A stretch of 64,000 nucleotides of DNA, taken from the NCBI RefSeq assembly GCF_000308495.1, contig NZ_BAFU01000032.1, forward strand, positions 1-64,000, written 5' to 3'. The translations under genes were made by a program, and so were the position numbers. Every line of letters begins with the position of its first letter. Position 1 is the first letter of the stretch. The notes beneath the pieces are model-generated. The model was not told where the DNA came from. It was given only the letters and a program-made list of their open reading frames with translations, and did no database searches. Positions 35,009 through 43,893 of the stretch are shown here, one piece after another. This stretch comes from Nocardia brevicatena NBRC 12119 (lineage in GTDB: Bacteria; Actinomycetota; Actinomycetes; Mycobacteriales; Mycobacteriaceae).

Positions 35009-36543
35009 CGAGTGCCGAAGTAGGGCCACCGGTTACGGACCCCGAGGTCGAGGCGGGGGAAGGTGAATCGCCCGGCAAGGAGTCGCGTGAGTCGCCTATC
35101 CCATGGCAGCGGGGAGGACGCAAGTGGGGAAGCCCGGCCAATCCCGGTACGGCACCGGGGGCGCCGGCCGGGCAGCCGCCACCCACCGCGTCAAATCCGG
35201 CTACTCCGGCGCCATCCGCTCCACCCGGGACGGTGGCTCCCCCGGCAGGAGCAACCGCACCACCATCGGGAGCAGTGGCTCCTCCGCCCGCGGAAGTTCC
35301 TCCGCCCGCGGATCCGGGCCAACCTGCCGCACCGGCCGCAGGGGATTCGGCGCCGTTACCGGAGGTTCGGAAATCCGAGGAACCCGGTCCCCCTCAAGCC
35401 GAGCCTGCGGGGCCTGTGGTGGATCCCCAGTTGCTGGCGGATATGGCACCGATGGCGTTGATGGCGGGGGCGGGACTGTTGCCGATGCTCGGATCGGCGT
35501 TGTCGGGCCTGCTGGGCGGCGGCGGTAGCGGTGGTGCTGCCGGCTCGCCCCAGGCGGGGGCGGCCGGGCAGAGCGGGGGGATGACACCGGAGACCGAGCG
35601 CGCGCTCGCCGCGTTGGACATGCTGGCCGAGGTGTACGGCGATGGGCCGACCGATGACCCGAAGGTCCAGCAGCTGCGGGATGAGTTGGGTGTCTCCGGT
35701 GGTTCGTCGGATGGTACCTCCGGTGGTTCGTCGGGTGATACCTCCGGTGGTTCGGTGGGTTCGGGGGAGACCGCGACCATGGTGAAGGCCCGGCAGCTGT
35801 ACCAGGCGAACGCTGCCATCGCGTTCAACAATCTGGACAACCAACTGGCCAACTACATCACAGGGATGGCCGGGTCGAACCGGGTGGACAAGCAGGCCGT
35901 CAGGTCGTTGATCCGGGAAGTGAACGCGGCGCTGAACGCGGCGCTGTCGGAGTTGGGTGTGCAGGCGTACACCAAGGAAGGACATCAGCAGGTCCGAAAG
36001 ATCCTGACCGCGGCATTGAAGAAGGCGCAGACGATCGTAGCGGGCGGCCAGGCCAAGGCCGGTGACACCGCCACGGCGATCGATCGGCTCACCAACCAAT
36101 ACCTGTACAACATCGCCGGTACCGATGTCTCCGCCGGATACAACGGCGCGTCCACCGATTCCGGCGCGTCCACCAAGGCCCAGCGTATGGTGGAGGCGGC
36201 GCTCAAGCAGCGCGGTAAGCCCTACGTGTGGGGCGCGGAAGGGCCGAACGGTTTCGACTGCTCCGGGCTGGTGTATTATGCGGCCCGGCAGGCAGGGGTG
36301 AACATCGACCGCACAACCGCTGCCGGATACTACAACAAGCTGCCCAGGGTGAGTTCCCTCAAGCCAGGTGATCTCATCTTCCCCAAGGACAGTTTCCCCG
36401 GGAAGAATTTCGCGAATGGGCAACCCGGCCACGTGATGATCTACATCGGAAACGGTCAGTGCGTCCATGCTCCAGGGCGTGGGAAATACGTGACCACGAC
36501 ATCGCTGCCCTCCCAATATCAGGCCGCCCGCATGACGGGGTAG
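35005..36543 (+). CDS. NlpC/P60 (C40) cell-wall hydrolase with DUF4226-like and proline-rich regions
   Basis: A 512-residue protein. Residues 1-145 are Pro/Ala-rich. A Met/Pro-rich hydrophobic motif follows (about 149-180, DMAPMALMAGAGLLPML), then a DUF4226-like helical part (residues about 195-385), interrupted by a Gly/Ser/Asp repeat. The C-terminal NlpC/P60 domain has the catalytic Cys in GPNGFDCSGLVYYAARQ, the active His in GQPGHVMIYIGN and the third residue in CVHAPGRGK. It probably cuts peptidoglycan peptides. No N-terminal signal peptide is visible, which fits secretion by the type VII or another non-Sec route. Last gene of this plus-strand operon. Confidence 0.82.
   Translation: MTSAEVGPPVTDPEVEAGEGESPGKESRESPIPWQRGGRKWGSPANPGTAPGAPAGQPPPTASNPATPAPSAPPGTVAPPAGATAPPSGAVAPPPAEVPPPADPGQPAAPAAGDSAPLPEVRKSEEPGPPQAEPAGPVVDPQLLADMAPMALMAGAGLLPMLGSALSGLLGGGGSGGAAGSPQAGAAGQSGGMTPETERALAALDMLAEVYGDGPTDDPKVQQLRDELGVSGGSSDGTSGGSSGDTSGGSVGSGETATMVKARQLYQANAAIAFNNLDNQLANYITGMAGSNRVDKQAVRSLIREVNAALNAALSELGVQAYTKEGHQQVRKILTAALKKAQTIVAGGQAKAGDTATAIDRLTNQYLYNIAGTDVSAGYNGASTDSGASTKAQRMVEAALKQRGKPYVWGAEGPNGFDCSGLVYYAARQAGVNIDRTTAAGYYNKLPRVSSLKPGDLIFPKDSFPGKNFANGQPGHVMIYIGNGQCVHAPGRGKYVTTTSLPSQYQAARMTG
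35690..35762 (+). repeat. In-frame tandem repeat (Gly-Ser-rich)
   Basis: A 24-base unit (GGTGGTTCGTCGGATGGTAC and CTCC) is repeated about three times with small changes, encoding GGSSDGTSGGSSGDTSGGS in the linker of the C40 hydrolase. It probably varies in copy number by replication slippage. Confidence 0.65.
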
Positions 36544-36627
36544 GGCAGGTTCGCCGCTTGTGCGCCGCGTGGTGTCCGTGCCGATACGGACCAATCGCCG
36601 CATCGGCACGAATACCGGTGGGGCGGT

Positions 36628-38871
36628 TTACGGATCCCAGGGATCGAGCCCCGAGGCCGGGTCGAGATGGTCGAGGTTGGCGATTCGGGTGGCCCACCGG
36701 GTCAGTTCCGTGCGGTTGGCCTGAGTGGGATTCGCGTAGTACGCGTGTGCGGCGTTGCGATGTGCGGTCGCGGCTTCCGTTGCGATGGCCCATCGAGTAT
36801 TGCGCCCGACATTGTTCCACTCGTTCCCGGTGATCGCGGCGCGCAGTGCGGTATCCGAATCCCAGTTGCGGCGCACTCGGCCGATGAACGCGTGATCGAT
36901 CGCCATACCGGGTATCGGCGCATTGGTGTGCCTGAAGAAGTTGTCCGCCGCGATGACCGCTTGGGCGGCGAAGGCCCGTTGAGCCTCGTAGGGGACACCG
37001 TCGATATGGTTGTTGACCGCGCGCGCTGCCGCGATCGCCTTCTGCAGCGGCGCGAAACCGAAGGGGTTCTGCGACATACTCGCCTTCTGCACGGCGACCG
37101 CTCGCTGCGCCTGGATGACGACATCGTGTTCTGCGCCGGTGCGGAGCAGCGTAGGGGCCAAGAAGCCGTCCGGAACCTTACTGTCGCCGAGGCCGTCGAG
37201 AGCGTTCGCGACTCCGAGCGGGTCGTGCATGCCCAGGTTGCCGGCACGCTGCAACGCTTTGCGCTGCCAGTTCGCGCGGCCGAGGTCGCCCCAGTGATAC
37301 GTATCTATGCGTGCTTGCGCCGTCCTGATGTTGGCCAGATCGGACCTTTTCCTGCCGAATGCCAGCGGGCTCAGCGGACTCGACGTTCGCATTGCGAGCC
37401 AACCGACCAACGGTGAGGCATTGAACGTATTCAACGCGCCCAGGGCGGCGATGGAGCTCATACCTCCGCCGCCTCCGCCGCCTCCGCCGCCGCCCATTCC
37501 CAGTGCGCTGCCGCCCCGGCCACCTTGGCCGCCCTGGATCGCCAGCGCAAAACGGTTGGCGACCCAGCCGTTGCCCTTGCTCAGGCTATTGCCGAGTCGG
37601 CGTATCTGGAGGATGGCCACGATCTCCACCACGCAGGCGATGACGATAACCGCCATCACCTGATCGCGGGATTGGTTGAACAGATTGCCCATGAACAGGA
37701 CATACACGCCGAGGAATATCGTATAGACGGTCATTCGCGCAGCGGCGATGAAACCGTCGACCACATTGCGGACCAAGAAGGTCTGAGTCGGGCCGTAGAC
37801 GAAACCTCCTGCGGCGAAGCCGAATATCGCCATGAATCCGTGGTAGACGGTGTCCAGGGCCGCTTTGATGACCTTGATACCCAGGACTACCGCGAACAGC
37901 AGTAGCAGCGTGCCGCAGATCAGGAGTACGAGACCGGTTCCGACCTGTCCGACGGAGGGATTGGACGCCTTGGCGTGCGCGGCGGAGTCCCCGCAGTTCT
38001 TGACGGCCTTTTTGACATTGTCGGCCTCGCCGGACAGCACTCCGGACGACCACGCGGCCTCACAGGCTCCACTACGGTCCACCACGTGGCCGAAATTCCA
38101 CACCTGCACCGGTTTACGAGCGAAGTTGTCGGCCAGATCGTGCTGCATGACGGTGACGAGCTGGTGGGGATTCGGATTGCCGTTCCCGTTCAGCCCCGCG
38201 GCCACCGAGATCCCCACATCGCGACCCCTGGTGAGCAGTCCGTCGGAGGACAGGACATCCTCGAGCGGGTCGGTGAGCATGATCGGGCCGAGGATCGCCA
38301 CGGCCAGCATGGTGACGACCTGCATGGTCGCCTTGGCGTGAAACCCGCGCGCGACGAACCACGCCACGAAGAAGGCCCCGAGGGTCGCCGCGGTGATCAG
38401 GACGATCGGTGTGGCGATCTGCCGTGCGAGAGCGTCGGCGGTACCGGTCAACGCCCGGGCGAACATGTCCAGCCATTGAAAGCTGAACGCGTAGGTCACC
38501 ACCCAGATCGCGGTGGTGACGATAGCCATGTACCCGACGAACTCGAGACCGAGTATGGCCCACAACACCGTATTGGCGGGGTTGAATATGTTGCCCTGGT
38601 CGGTGACGAACTGATAGCTGGACAGCGGCACACCGTTCGAATCCCGGATATTCATCCAACTGAGGCCGTCGATCTGGGACACTCCGCTACCGGTCTGGGC
38701 GGAAGCGATAGCGCCGATGACGGCGGGGAACACGACGAATGCGAGCAGGAGTACGAAGGCCCACAACAGGCGCCGCCGCCCCGGCCGGGCGGCGAGCCAG
38801 GAGCGCCACCGCCGGACGACGATGTCCGGATACCAGCGCAGTGGGTCCCAGTCGGGGGCGGTCTCGGTCAT
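36628..38871 (-). CDS. VirB6/TrbL-like polytopic conjugation channel protein
   Basis: A 747-residue protein with about seven hydrophobic segments in the first 460 residues (for example LLWAFVLLLAFVVFPAVIGAI near residue 34 and MTVYTIFLGVYVLFMGNLF near residue 400) and a soluble Gly-rich C-terminal part of about 280 residues. This is the VirB6/TrbL plan for the inner-membrane pore in type IV systems. A run of about eleven Gly (near residue 470) links the membrane and soluble parts. It is transcribed opposite to the plus-strand type IV-like operon and meets the C40 gene tail to tail. Confidence 0.8.
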   Translation of the reverse strand: MTETAPDWDPLRWYPDIVVRRWRSWLAARPGRRRLLWAFVLLLAFVVFPAVIGAIASAQTGSGVSQIDGLSWMNIRDSNGVPLSSYQFVTDQGNIFNPANTVLWAILGLEFVGYMAIVTTAIWVVTYAFSFQWLDMFARALTGTADALARQIATPIVLITAATLGAFFVAWFVARGFHAKATMQVVTMLAVAILGPIMLTDPLEDVLSSDGLLTRGRDVGISVAAGLNGNGNPNPHQLVTVMQHDLADNFARKPVQVWNFGHVVDRSGACEAAWSSGVLSGEADNVKKAVKNCGDSAAHAKASNPSVGQVGTGLVLLICGTLLLLFAVVLGIKVIKAALDTVYHGFMAIFGFAAGGFVYGPTQTFLVRNVVDGFIAAARMTVYTIFLGVYVLFMGNLFNQSRDQVMAVIVIACVVEIVAILQIRRLGNSLSKGNGWVANRFALAIQGGQGGRGGSALGMGGGGGGGGGGGMSSIAALGALNTFNASPLVGWLAMRTSSPLSPLAFGRKRSDLANIRTAQARIDTYHWGDLGRANWQRKALQRAGNLGMHDPLGVANALDGLGDSKVPDGFLAPTLLRTGAEHDVVIQAQRAVAVQKASMSQNPFGFAPLQKAIAAARAVNNHIDGVPYEAQRAFAAQAVIAADNFFRHTNAPIPGMAIDHAFIGRVRRNWDSDTALRAAITGNEWNNVGRNTRWAIATEAATAHRNAAHAYYANPTQANRTELTRWATRIANLDHLDPASGLDPWDP
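37462..37500. repeat. CTCCGCCGC-type repeat coding for poly-Gly
   Basis: A 9-base unit (CTCCGCCGC) is repeated about three to four times; on the minus strand it codes for the poly-Gly linker of the VirB6-like protein. The array is too short and uniform to be a CRISPR. Confidence 0.7.
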
Positions 38872-39054
38872 ATCAGTCGGTCTCGGGTCCGGGGTATCGA
38901 ATTATGGGGCAGCGGAGGCTCATCGGCTACTTCCTCCTGCTTCGGTCCCCCCTTCGGGGATGGTCTGGTGGTCCAGGTCGTGCGGCACGCACGGGTCCGA
39001 CAGTCGAAGACCACTATCCTGACTGGTTCGGTCGAAATGCCGCTTCCCTGTGAT

Positions 39055-39073
39055 GGGAATCATCGACAATAGG
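39055..39073 (+). promoter_or_regulatory. Conserved motif GGGAATCATCGACAATAGG, putative promoter
   Basis: This 19-base motif recurs at 49759-49777 with only two mismatches. GGGAA followed after 15-16 bases by CGTC or GTCC could represent ECF-type -35 and -10 elements. Here it lies about 130 bases before the gene at 39204 in the 332-base divergent region (38872-39203) behind the VirB6-like gene; no other gene is visible in that gap. Confidence 0.45.
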
Positions 39074-39203
39074 TGCGTCTGGAAGGGAGTCGGGCGCATG
39101 GTCGAATGCCTGCACAGGACTTGCGGGGCCTTCCCATGGGCTCAGTGCGCCACAAGTAGGGCGATACGGCCGGTGACGGCGCAGCGAGCGGGTAGGTGAG
39201 TCC

Positions 39204-41465
39204 ATGGGTAGCCTGTTCGATTCGATCGCCGAGGGTGTTTCCACGGTTGCCGGGGGTGCTTGGGACTGGACGAAAGACAATTGGGACGGTATCGCGGTAG
39301 GCGTGGCAAGCGCGGCCGGCTTCGCCCTGGGCGGTCCCGTTGGTGCTGCGTTGGTCGGCGCTGCCGCAGGTGGAATCGCCGCCTACTGCAAAGGGGAGGA
39401 TGTGCTTGCCGGCGCGACGATGGGTGCTCTCGGGGGGGTGCTCGGTGGTATCGGAGGGGCGGCTTTCCGGGGAGGTGGAGCCTGGGCGATGAAAAGAGTG
39501 GCGATGAGCAACTTTTCGCCGATCGGCTCTGTTGGCCGCGTAAGCAATGCTTTGAATATCTCCCGCACTCGCGCCTACTTTTCGATGGTGCAAAGGCGTT
39601 CGAACCTGGGTCTCTCCACAACTGGTACTATGCTTGGCTCAGGTGGCCTTTATTTGCTGGACAAAAACTTTGATTTTAATATAGCTGGGGGTGGGGAGGA
39701 GGATAAGAAAAGCTATGGCTTGATTCCCATTTCTCCCATTGGAGATCCTCCGGAAGGTATGCACCAGGTGTATATGCCGGACGGGTCCCAGCAGTCATGG
39801 CCCACAGATTTGGCAAAGCTTTCCCCTCCGATGCAATCGAATTACGAGAAATTGCCGGGGACTTATTCCGATCTATGGAGCAGTTTCGGTAAGAAGCCCG
39901 GCAAGTCCGAGTTGCCCAAGGAACTCGAGGTCCATGGGCTGAACCCGAATCAGGTGAAGGCCGCCAATATCCAGAACTATGAAGCAAGGGTCAACGACCT
40001 GAAGGAGCGGTTCACGGCACTGCGGATGGCCGACACGCAGGTTGCCGAGGCCGTCAAACGGACCGAGGAGTACTGCCGGGCCGGCAAAGGAGACCTCAAC
40101 AGTTCGGTCGACGCACTCAAGCAGTTCGCCAGTATTCATCCACACAATTTCAACGAGATCGGCGAGAAGGCCTTGTACTACCAGAAGGCCGGACAGAACG
40201 GTAGTATCCCCCAATTCACGTTTACCGGGATCTCTGCTCAGAGCAGCGGAGGGATCGCGCCGGCATCCTCGCTGGGTGAGGATCCGAGCGAGGACAATTA
40301 CGTGCTGAATCTGCTCGAGTCGGTGTATGCGACCAACGAGGGGATCGTGGGAGCGTGGGCGGCGAAGTTCCAGGAGCTCGCGGACGATATCAAGCCCCCG
40401 CCGGACTCGAAGGACAAGCCCGGGCCGAAGACCCAGGACAAGCCCGGGACGCAGGACCCGCCCGGGACACAGGATCCGAGAACCTCGCCGGATCCGAGAA
40501 CGTCGCCGGATCCGAAGTGGGGGACTCCACCGACGTTGGACCTCACCGATCCCTCGAAGAACGGAAAGGACGGGTCGAAGTCGGGTACGGATGGCCGGGA
40601 CCCGGCGGCGCGAGATGCCCTGGGAAACGCGGGGAAGAACGGTTACCCGTCGGTGCCGCCGTCATCGGCGCCGTCGGTGCCGCCGACGCCGACACCGACG
40701 GCCACGCCGAGTTCGGGGCTGGAAGGGATGATGCTGCCCATGCTGATGCAGACGATGATGGGCGCCATGGCGAAGAATCAGCAGCGTGGTCAGCAGCAGC
40801 GGGAGGACGAGCTCCGGCGGCGGGACAAGGACCGGGATCGGGACCGCTCGGAGCAGACGCCGATTCCGGCGCCGTCCCCGCAGGCTTCGCCGACGGCCCC
40901 GGCGTCGACTCCGCCGGCGACCACCCAGTCCGGGCCCGGCGGCCGGGTGTCGGCACCGCCTTCGTCCGCGGCTCCTATCGTGACCGGAAAGTCGCCCGCC
41001 ACGGAGGAAAACCGGGTGTACACCTTCCCGGATGGTCGTACGCAAGAGGTGTCCGCGGTGGTCGCTCATGCCCTGGACGCCGCGTTCGGCAATGCCGTCG
41101 GAACCGACGCGCAGGCGGCCTACGCCAATACCTCGGCGAAGTGGACCGACATCAAGAAGATCGGCACCCGAGTCGATCCCTACCAACTGATGACGGGAGA
41201 CGTCGGAGTCTGGGAAGGCCGCAACGCCCTGCTGGTCGTGTTCGGAACGGAGACCAGCGGAACGCTCGAAGCGGTGGTCGACGGCCAGTTGCAACCGGTG
41301 GCAGGGGCGGCGGAGATGCGTGATGGGCAGGGTGAGTTCGGTCCGTTCATCGGGTTCTTCCACCCGCCCGGTATCGAGAAGAAGGCCTCGGCGCCGGAGG
41401 TGCCGGGTGCGCAGACCCCGCCGGCGGCAGCGGCCGAGCAGGCTGTCGCTACCGCGCCTGTGTAG
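39204..41465 (+). CDS. Large ESX-locus protein A with glycine-zipper N-terminus and shared C-terminal domain
   Basis: A 753-residue protein with no classical signal peptide. The N-terminus has Gly/Ala-zipper hydrophobic segments (VASAAGFALGGPVGAALVGA near residue 34 and MGALGGVLGGIGGAAF near 74), suggesting membrane insertion. A helical middle follows (LKERFTALRMADTQVAEAV), then a Pro/Asp/Lys-rich linker with repeats (GTQDPP, RTSPDP), a Met-rich hydrophobic motif (GLEGMMLPMLMQTMMGAMAK near residue 505), a charged Arg/Asp stretch, and a C-terminal domain of about 120 residues (VYTFPDGRTQEVS to HPPGIE). That domain recurs in two other genes here. Part of the N-terminal half (39580-39740) is unusually AT-rich. 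Function unknown; position suggests a secreted effector or surface component. Confidence 0.65.
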   Translation: MGSLFDSIAEGVSTVAGGAWDWTKDNWDGIAVGVASAAGFALGGPVGAALVGAAAGGIAAYCKGEDVLAGATMGALGGVLGGIGGAAFRGGGAWAMKRVAMSNFSPIGSVGRVSNALNISRTRAYFSMVQRRSNLGLSTTGTMLGSGGLYLLDKNFDFNIAGGGEEDKKSYGLIPISPIGDPPEGMHQVYMPDGSQQSWPTDLAKLSPPMQSNYEKLPGTYSDLWSSFGKKPGKSELPKELEVHGLNPNQVKAANIQNYEARVNDLKERFTALRMADTQVAEAVKRTEEYCRAGKGDLNSSVDALKQFASIHPHNFNEIGEKALYYQKAGQNGSIPQFTFTGISAQSSGGIAPASSLGEDPSEDNYVLNLLESVYATNEGIVGAWAAKFQELADDIKPPPDSKDKPGPKTQDKPGTQDPPGTQDPRTSPDPRTSPDPKWGTPPTLDLTDPSKNGKDGSKSGTDGRDPAARDALGNAGKNGYPSVPPSSAPSVPPTPTPTATPSSGLEGMMLPMLMQTMMGAMAKNQQRGQQQREDELRRRDKDRDRDRSEQTPIPAPSPQASPTAPASTPPATTQSGPGGRVSAPPSSAAPIVTGKSPATEENRVYTFPDGRTQEVSAVVAHALDAAFGNAVGTDAQAAYANTSAKWTDIKKIGTRVDPYQLMTGDVGVWEGRNALLVVFGTETSGTLEAVVDGQLQPVAGAAEMRDGQGEFGPFIGFFHPPGIEKKASAPEVPGAQTPPAAAAEQAVATAPV

Positions 41466-41474
41466 GAGCGCGCA

Positions 41475-43862
41475 TTGGATATCAAGTCGTTCGTCGTCGA
41501 TGTCGCGGTGAGTGCTGGTGTGACCGCGATCATGCCGGGCGGCGCGCTCATAGCATCGTTCGCCGGCGGCGCGGTCGGCGGAGTTGCCGGCTACTGGTCC
41601 GAACACGGATTCTCGCTCAGCGGGGACGCTCTCACCGCGGCATTTGCCGGTGGTGTCGGTGGTGTGGCGGGCCGCTTCCTGGGTGGGTTCTTCGGCAGGC
41701 GCATGACCGAAAGCGTGACGAAGGCGGCCGAAAGGGTTGCCAAGGCGGGAGAACCGGAGGCAGCCAGAGAAGCAGCCGAGGCTGCAGTGAAGAGTGGGGA
41801 AACCGCCAAAAAGAATGCTACTGACGCGCTCAAGAAATGGCAAAGAAAAAATTCTGGTACTTTAAACGGGAAGCAACAAAATAAATTAAATGATTTAAGG
41901 GGCAATATCGATGATGCCAAAGACGAACTCAGGCGGTTGAGACAAGAGCTCTCGGATGCCAAGAGCAAGGAGCAGCAGGGCGCATCGGAATTGGCTGCAG
42001 CCAAGAAATCAAAGGAGGCGAAAGACGGGTGGAACAAGAGACTCTTCGCTAAAGGCGACAAAGTCGAATGGTATCACAAGATAGTTCCCGGTTCTTTTGT
42101 CGGCCTGGGTTCCGCCCTGGCGGTCCTCGGGTGGGAGAGCGGATACAACCCGTTCAATGGTGATGAGCAGGGTGGCGACAAGCCCCCGGGCGCGGTACAG
42201 GCCGTCCCCCTGAAGTGGGCTGGACTCGAGGCGGCCACTCAGGCCGGCTTGATGTGGCAGGACCCGTTCAAACCCGATCCCGCCATCACCGCTCAGGGCC
42301 TCGGCTTTCTGGTGCATCCCGTCGAGTTGGCTCCGCACCTCGCAACCTGGTACGGCGGCCCATCGCAATCGTTCGCGTCGTCCCTCGTGGATTACTATCA
42401 GCTGTTCGGGGATCCCAAGAACAAAAAAGAGCTCCAACCCACACCTCCCCCGAAAATAGCGGCGGCTCCGGCCGGTCTGGCGCAGGGAAGCAAGACGGGA
42501 GCCGGTTATGCCGAGGCGGTAAAGGCGATCAACGACGCAACCGATGCGTTGAAGACCTCGGATGCTCGCCTCCTGGAAGTTATAACGGATACGGAGAAAA
42601 TCTCTCGGCAGGGGCAGGAGGATATCGGAAACCTGATCCGCGGCGTGAACCGTACCATGGTCGAGATCCCCGACAAAGAAGATGTCACTTTTCTCGAGCT
42701 CGCGACGCCGGCTCTCAGTGAACTGATCCAACTCATCGAAAAAGCGATCGGGGAATACCAGCGCACCGCGAACGGCGTCCCGGATCCTACCGCGGGCGAC
42801 AAGAAGGCCACGGAGGATCTGAACAACTCCGTCAACAGGTTCGCGGACAGTACGAACGACCCCTCTCTGTGGCCCAAGCCACCCAACTCAGGGCTCACAG
42901 ATCCCTCCGATATCAAGGGTCTGACACCTCCTGGCGTCGACGAAACGGGCACGAACCCAGCGGATCTGGACAAGGCCATCGATCGACTGGACCGACGGGC
43001 ATCGGATCCGGCGGTGAATCCGCCCCCCACGCCAGGGATGAACACGCCGGGGGCGATCCCTGCGGTGGCTCCTCCCCCCGTGGACACGATGGGCCCCCTG
43101 CTGAGTTCACTGTTGCCGTCGATGCTGATGGGGAATACGATGGGCGACGATCTGGCCGGTAGCCGGTATCTCGACCCGGCACGTTACGAGCGGGACCGCG
43201 CGGCCACGGCACCCCCGCCGGTCGCCCCGCCCGCCGCGACCACACCCTGGTCCGCTCAATCCACGTCGCCCGCCGCGACACCGGCCGCGACACCGGCTGC
43301 CGCGACACCATCCGGACAGACGCACGGCACACCTCCGACCGGAGCTTCGACGTCGCCGGCCGGTGGGCCGCCCCCGCGCACGCCGAACGCCGACGGCAGT
43401 GTGCTCTATACCTTCCCGGACGGCCGCACTCAGAAGGTCTCCCCGACAGTGGCGCAGGTCTTGGACAAGGCGTTCGCCAATATCCAGGGCACCGACGCCC
43501 AGGCGGCGTACGCCGATACCAAGGCCAAGTGGAAGGACAAGAAGGAGATAGGCGATCGGGTGGATCCATACCAGCTTATGACCGGCGACGTCGCGACCTG
43601 GGACGACCGCACCGCGATCCTGGTGGCGTTCGGCTCCGGCGAAGAGGGCACCTTGGAAGCGGTGGTCAATGGCGAGTTGAAGAAGTTCACGCCGGAAATG
43701 TCGGACAGCGCCGGTGAATTCGGGCAGTTCACCGGGTTCAGGCATCCGCCGGGTATCGAACTCGCCGCGTCGAATGGCAAGGACGACACCGCGAAGCCGG
43801 TCGACGACCAGCAGTCCACGGTCACGGCGACCGACGCACCCTTGGCCGTGGCTCCGGCGTGA
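41475..43862 (+). CDS. Large ESX-locus protein B, paralogue sharing the C-terminal domain
   Basis: A 795-residue protein starting at TTG 41475, with AGGAG 6 bases upstream; it begins 9 bases after the previous stop. Gly/Ala-zipper segments at the start (IASFAGGAVGGVAGY, AFAGGVGGVAGRFLGGFFG) precede a Lys-rich coiled coil (about residues 70-185, LRGNIDDAKDELRRLRQELS) encoded by DNA with a very low local GC content near 41815-41900. A helical middle, a Pro-rich linker and a Met/Leu motif (LLSSLLPSMLMGNTMGDDL) follow. The C-terminal domain (LYTFPDGRTQKVSPTVAQ to HPPGIE, about residues 642-765) is closely similar to that of protein A. Unknown function. Confidence 0.65.
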   Translation: MDIKSFVVDVAVSAGVTAIMPGGALIASFAGGAVGGVAGYWSEHGFSLSGDALTAAFAGGVGGVAGRFLGGFFGRRMTESVTKAAERVAKAGEPEAAREAAEAAVKSGETAKKNATDALKKWQRKNSGTLNGKQQNKLNDLRGNIDDAKDELRRLRQELSDAKSKEQQGASELAAAKKSKEAKDGWNKRLFAKGDKVEWYHKIVPGSFVGLGSALAVLGWESGYNPFNGDEQGGDKPPGAVQAVPLKWAGLEAATQAGLMWQDPFKPDPAITAQGLGFLVHPVELAPHLATWYGGPSQSFASSLVDYYQLFGDPKNKKELQPTPPPKIAAAPAGLAQGSKTGAGYAEAVKAINDATDALKTSDARLLEVITDTEKISRQGQEDIGNLIRGVNRTMVEIPDKEDVTFLELATPALSELIQLIEKAIGEYQRTANGVPDPTAGDKKATEDLNNSVNRFADSTNDPSLWPKPPNSGLTDPSDIKGLTPPGVDETGTNPADLDKAIDRLDRRASDPAVNPPPTPGMNTPGAIPAVAPPPVDTMGPLLSSLLPSMLMGNTMGDDLAGSRYLDPARYERDRAATAPPPVAPPAATTPWSAQSTSPAATPAATPAAATPSGQTHGTPPTGASTSPAGGPPPRTPNADGSVLYTFPDGRTQKVSPTVAQVLDKAFANIQGTDAQAAYADTKAKWKDKKEIGDRVDPYQLMTGDVATWDDRTAILVAFGSGEEGTLEAVVNGELKKFTPEMSDSAGEFGQFTGFRHPPGIELAASNGKDDTAKPVDDQQSTVTATDAPLAVAPA

Positions 43863-43893
43863 ACGGCTCGTCGATGGATGAGAGGAGACGGTG

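Noticed and set aside
37462-37500. Short regular repeat that could suggest a CRISPR
   Set aside because: It is an in-frame poly-Gly coding repeat with no spacers and no cas genes.
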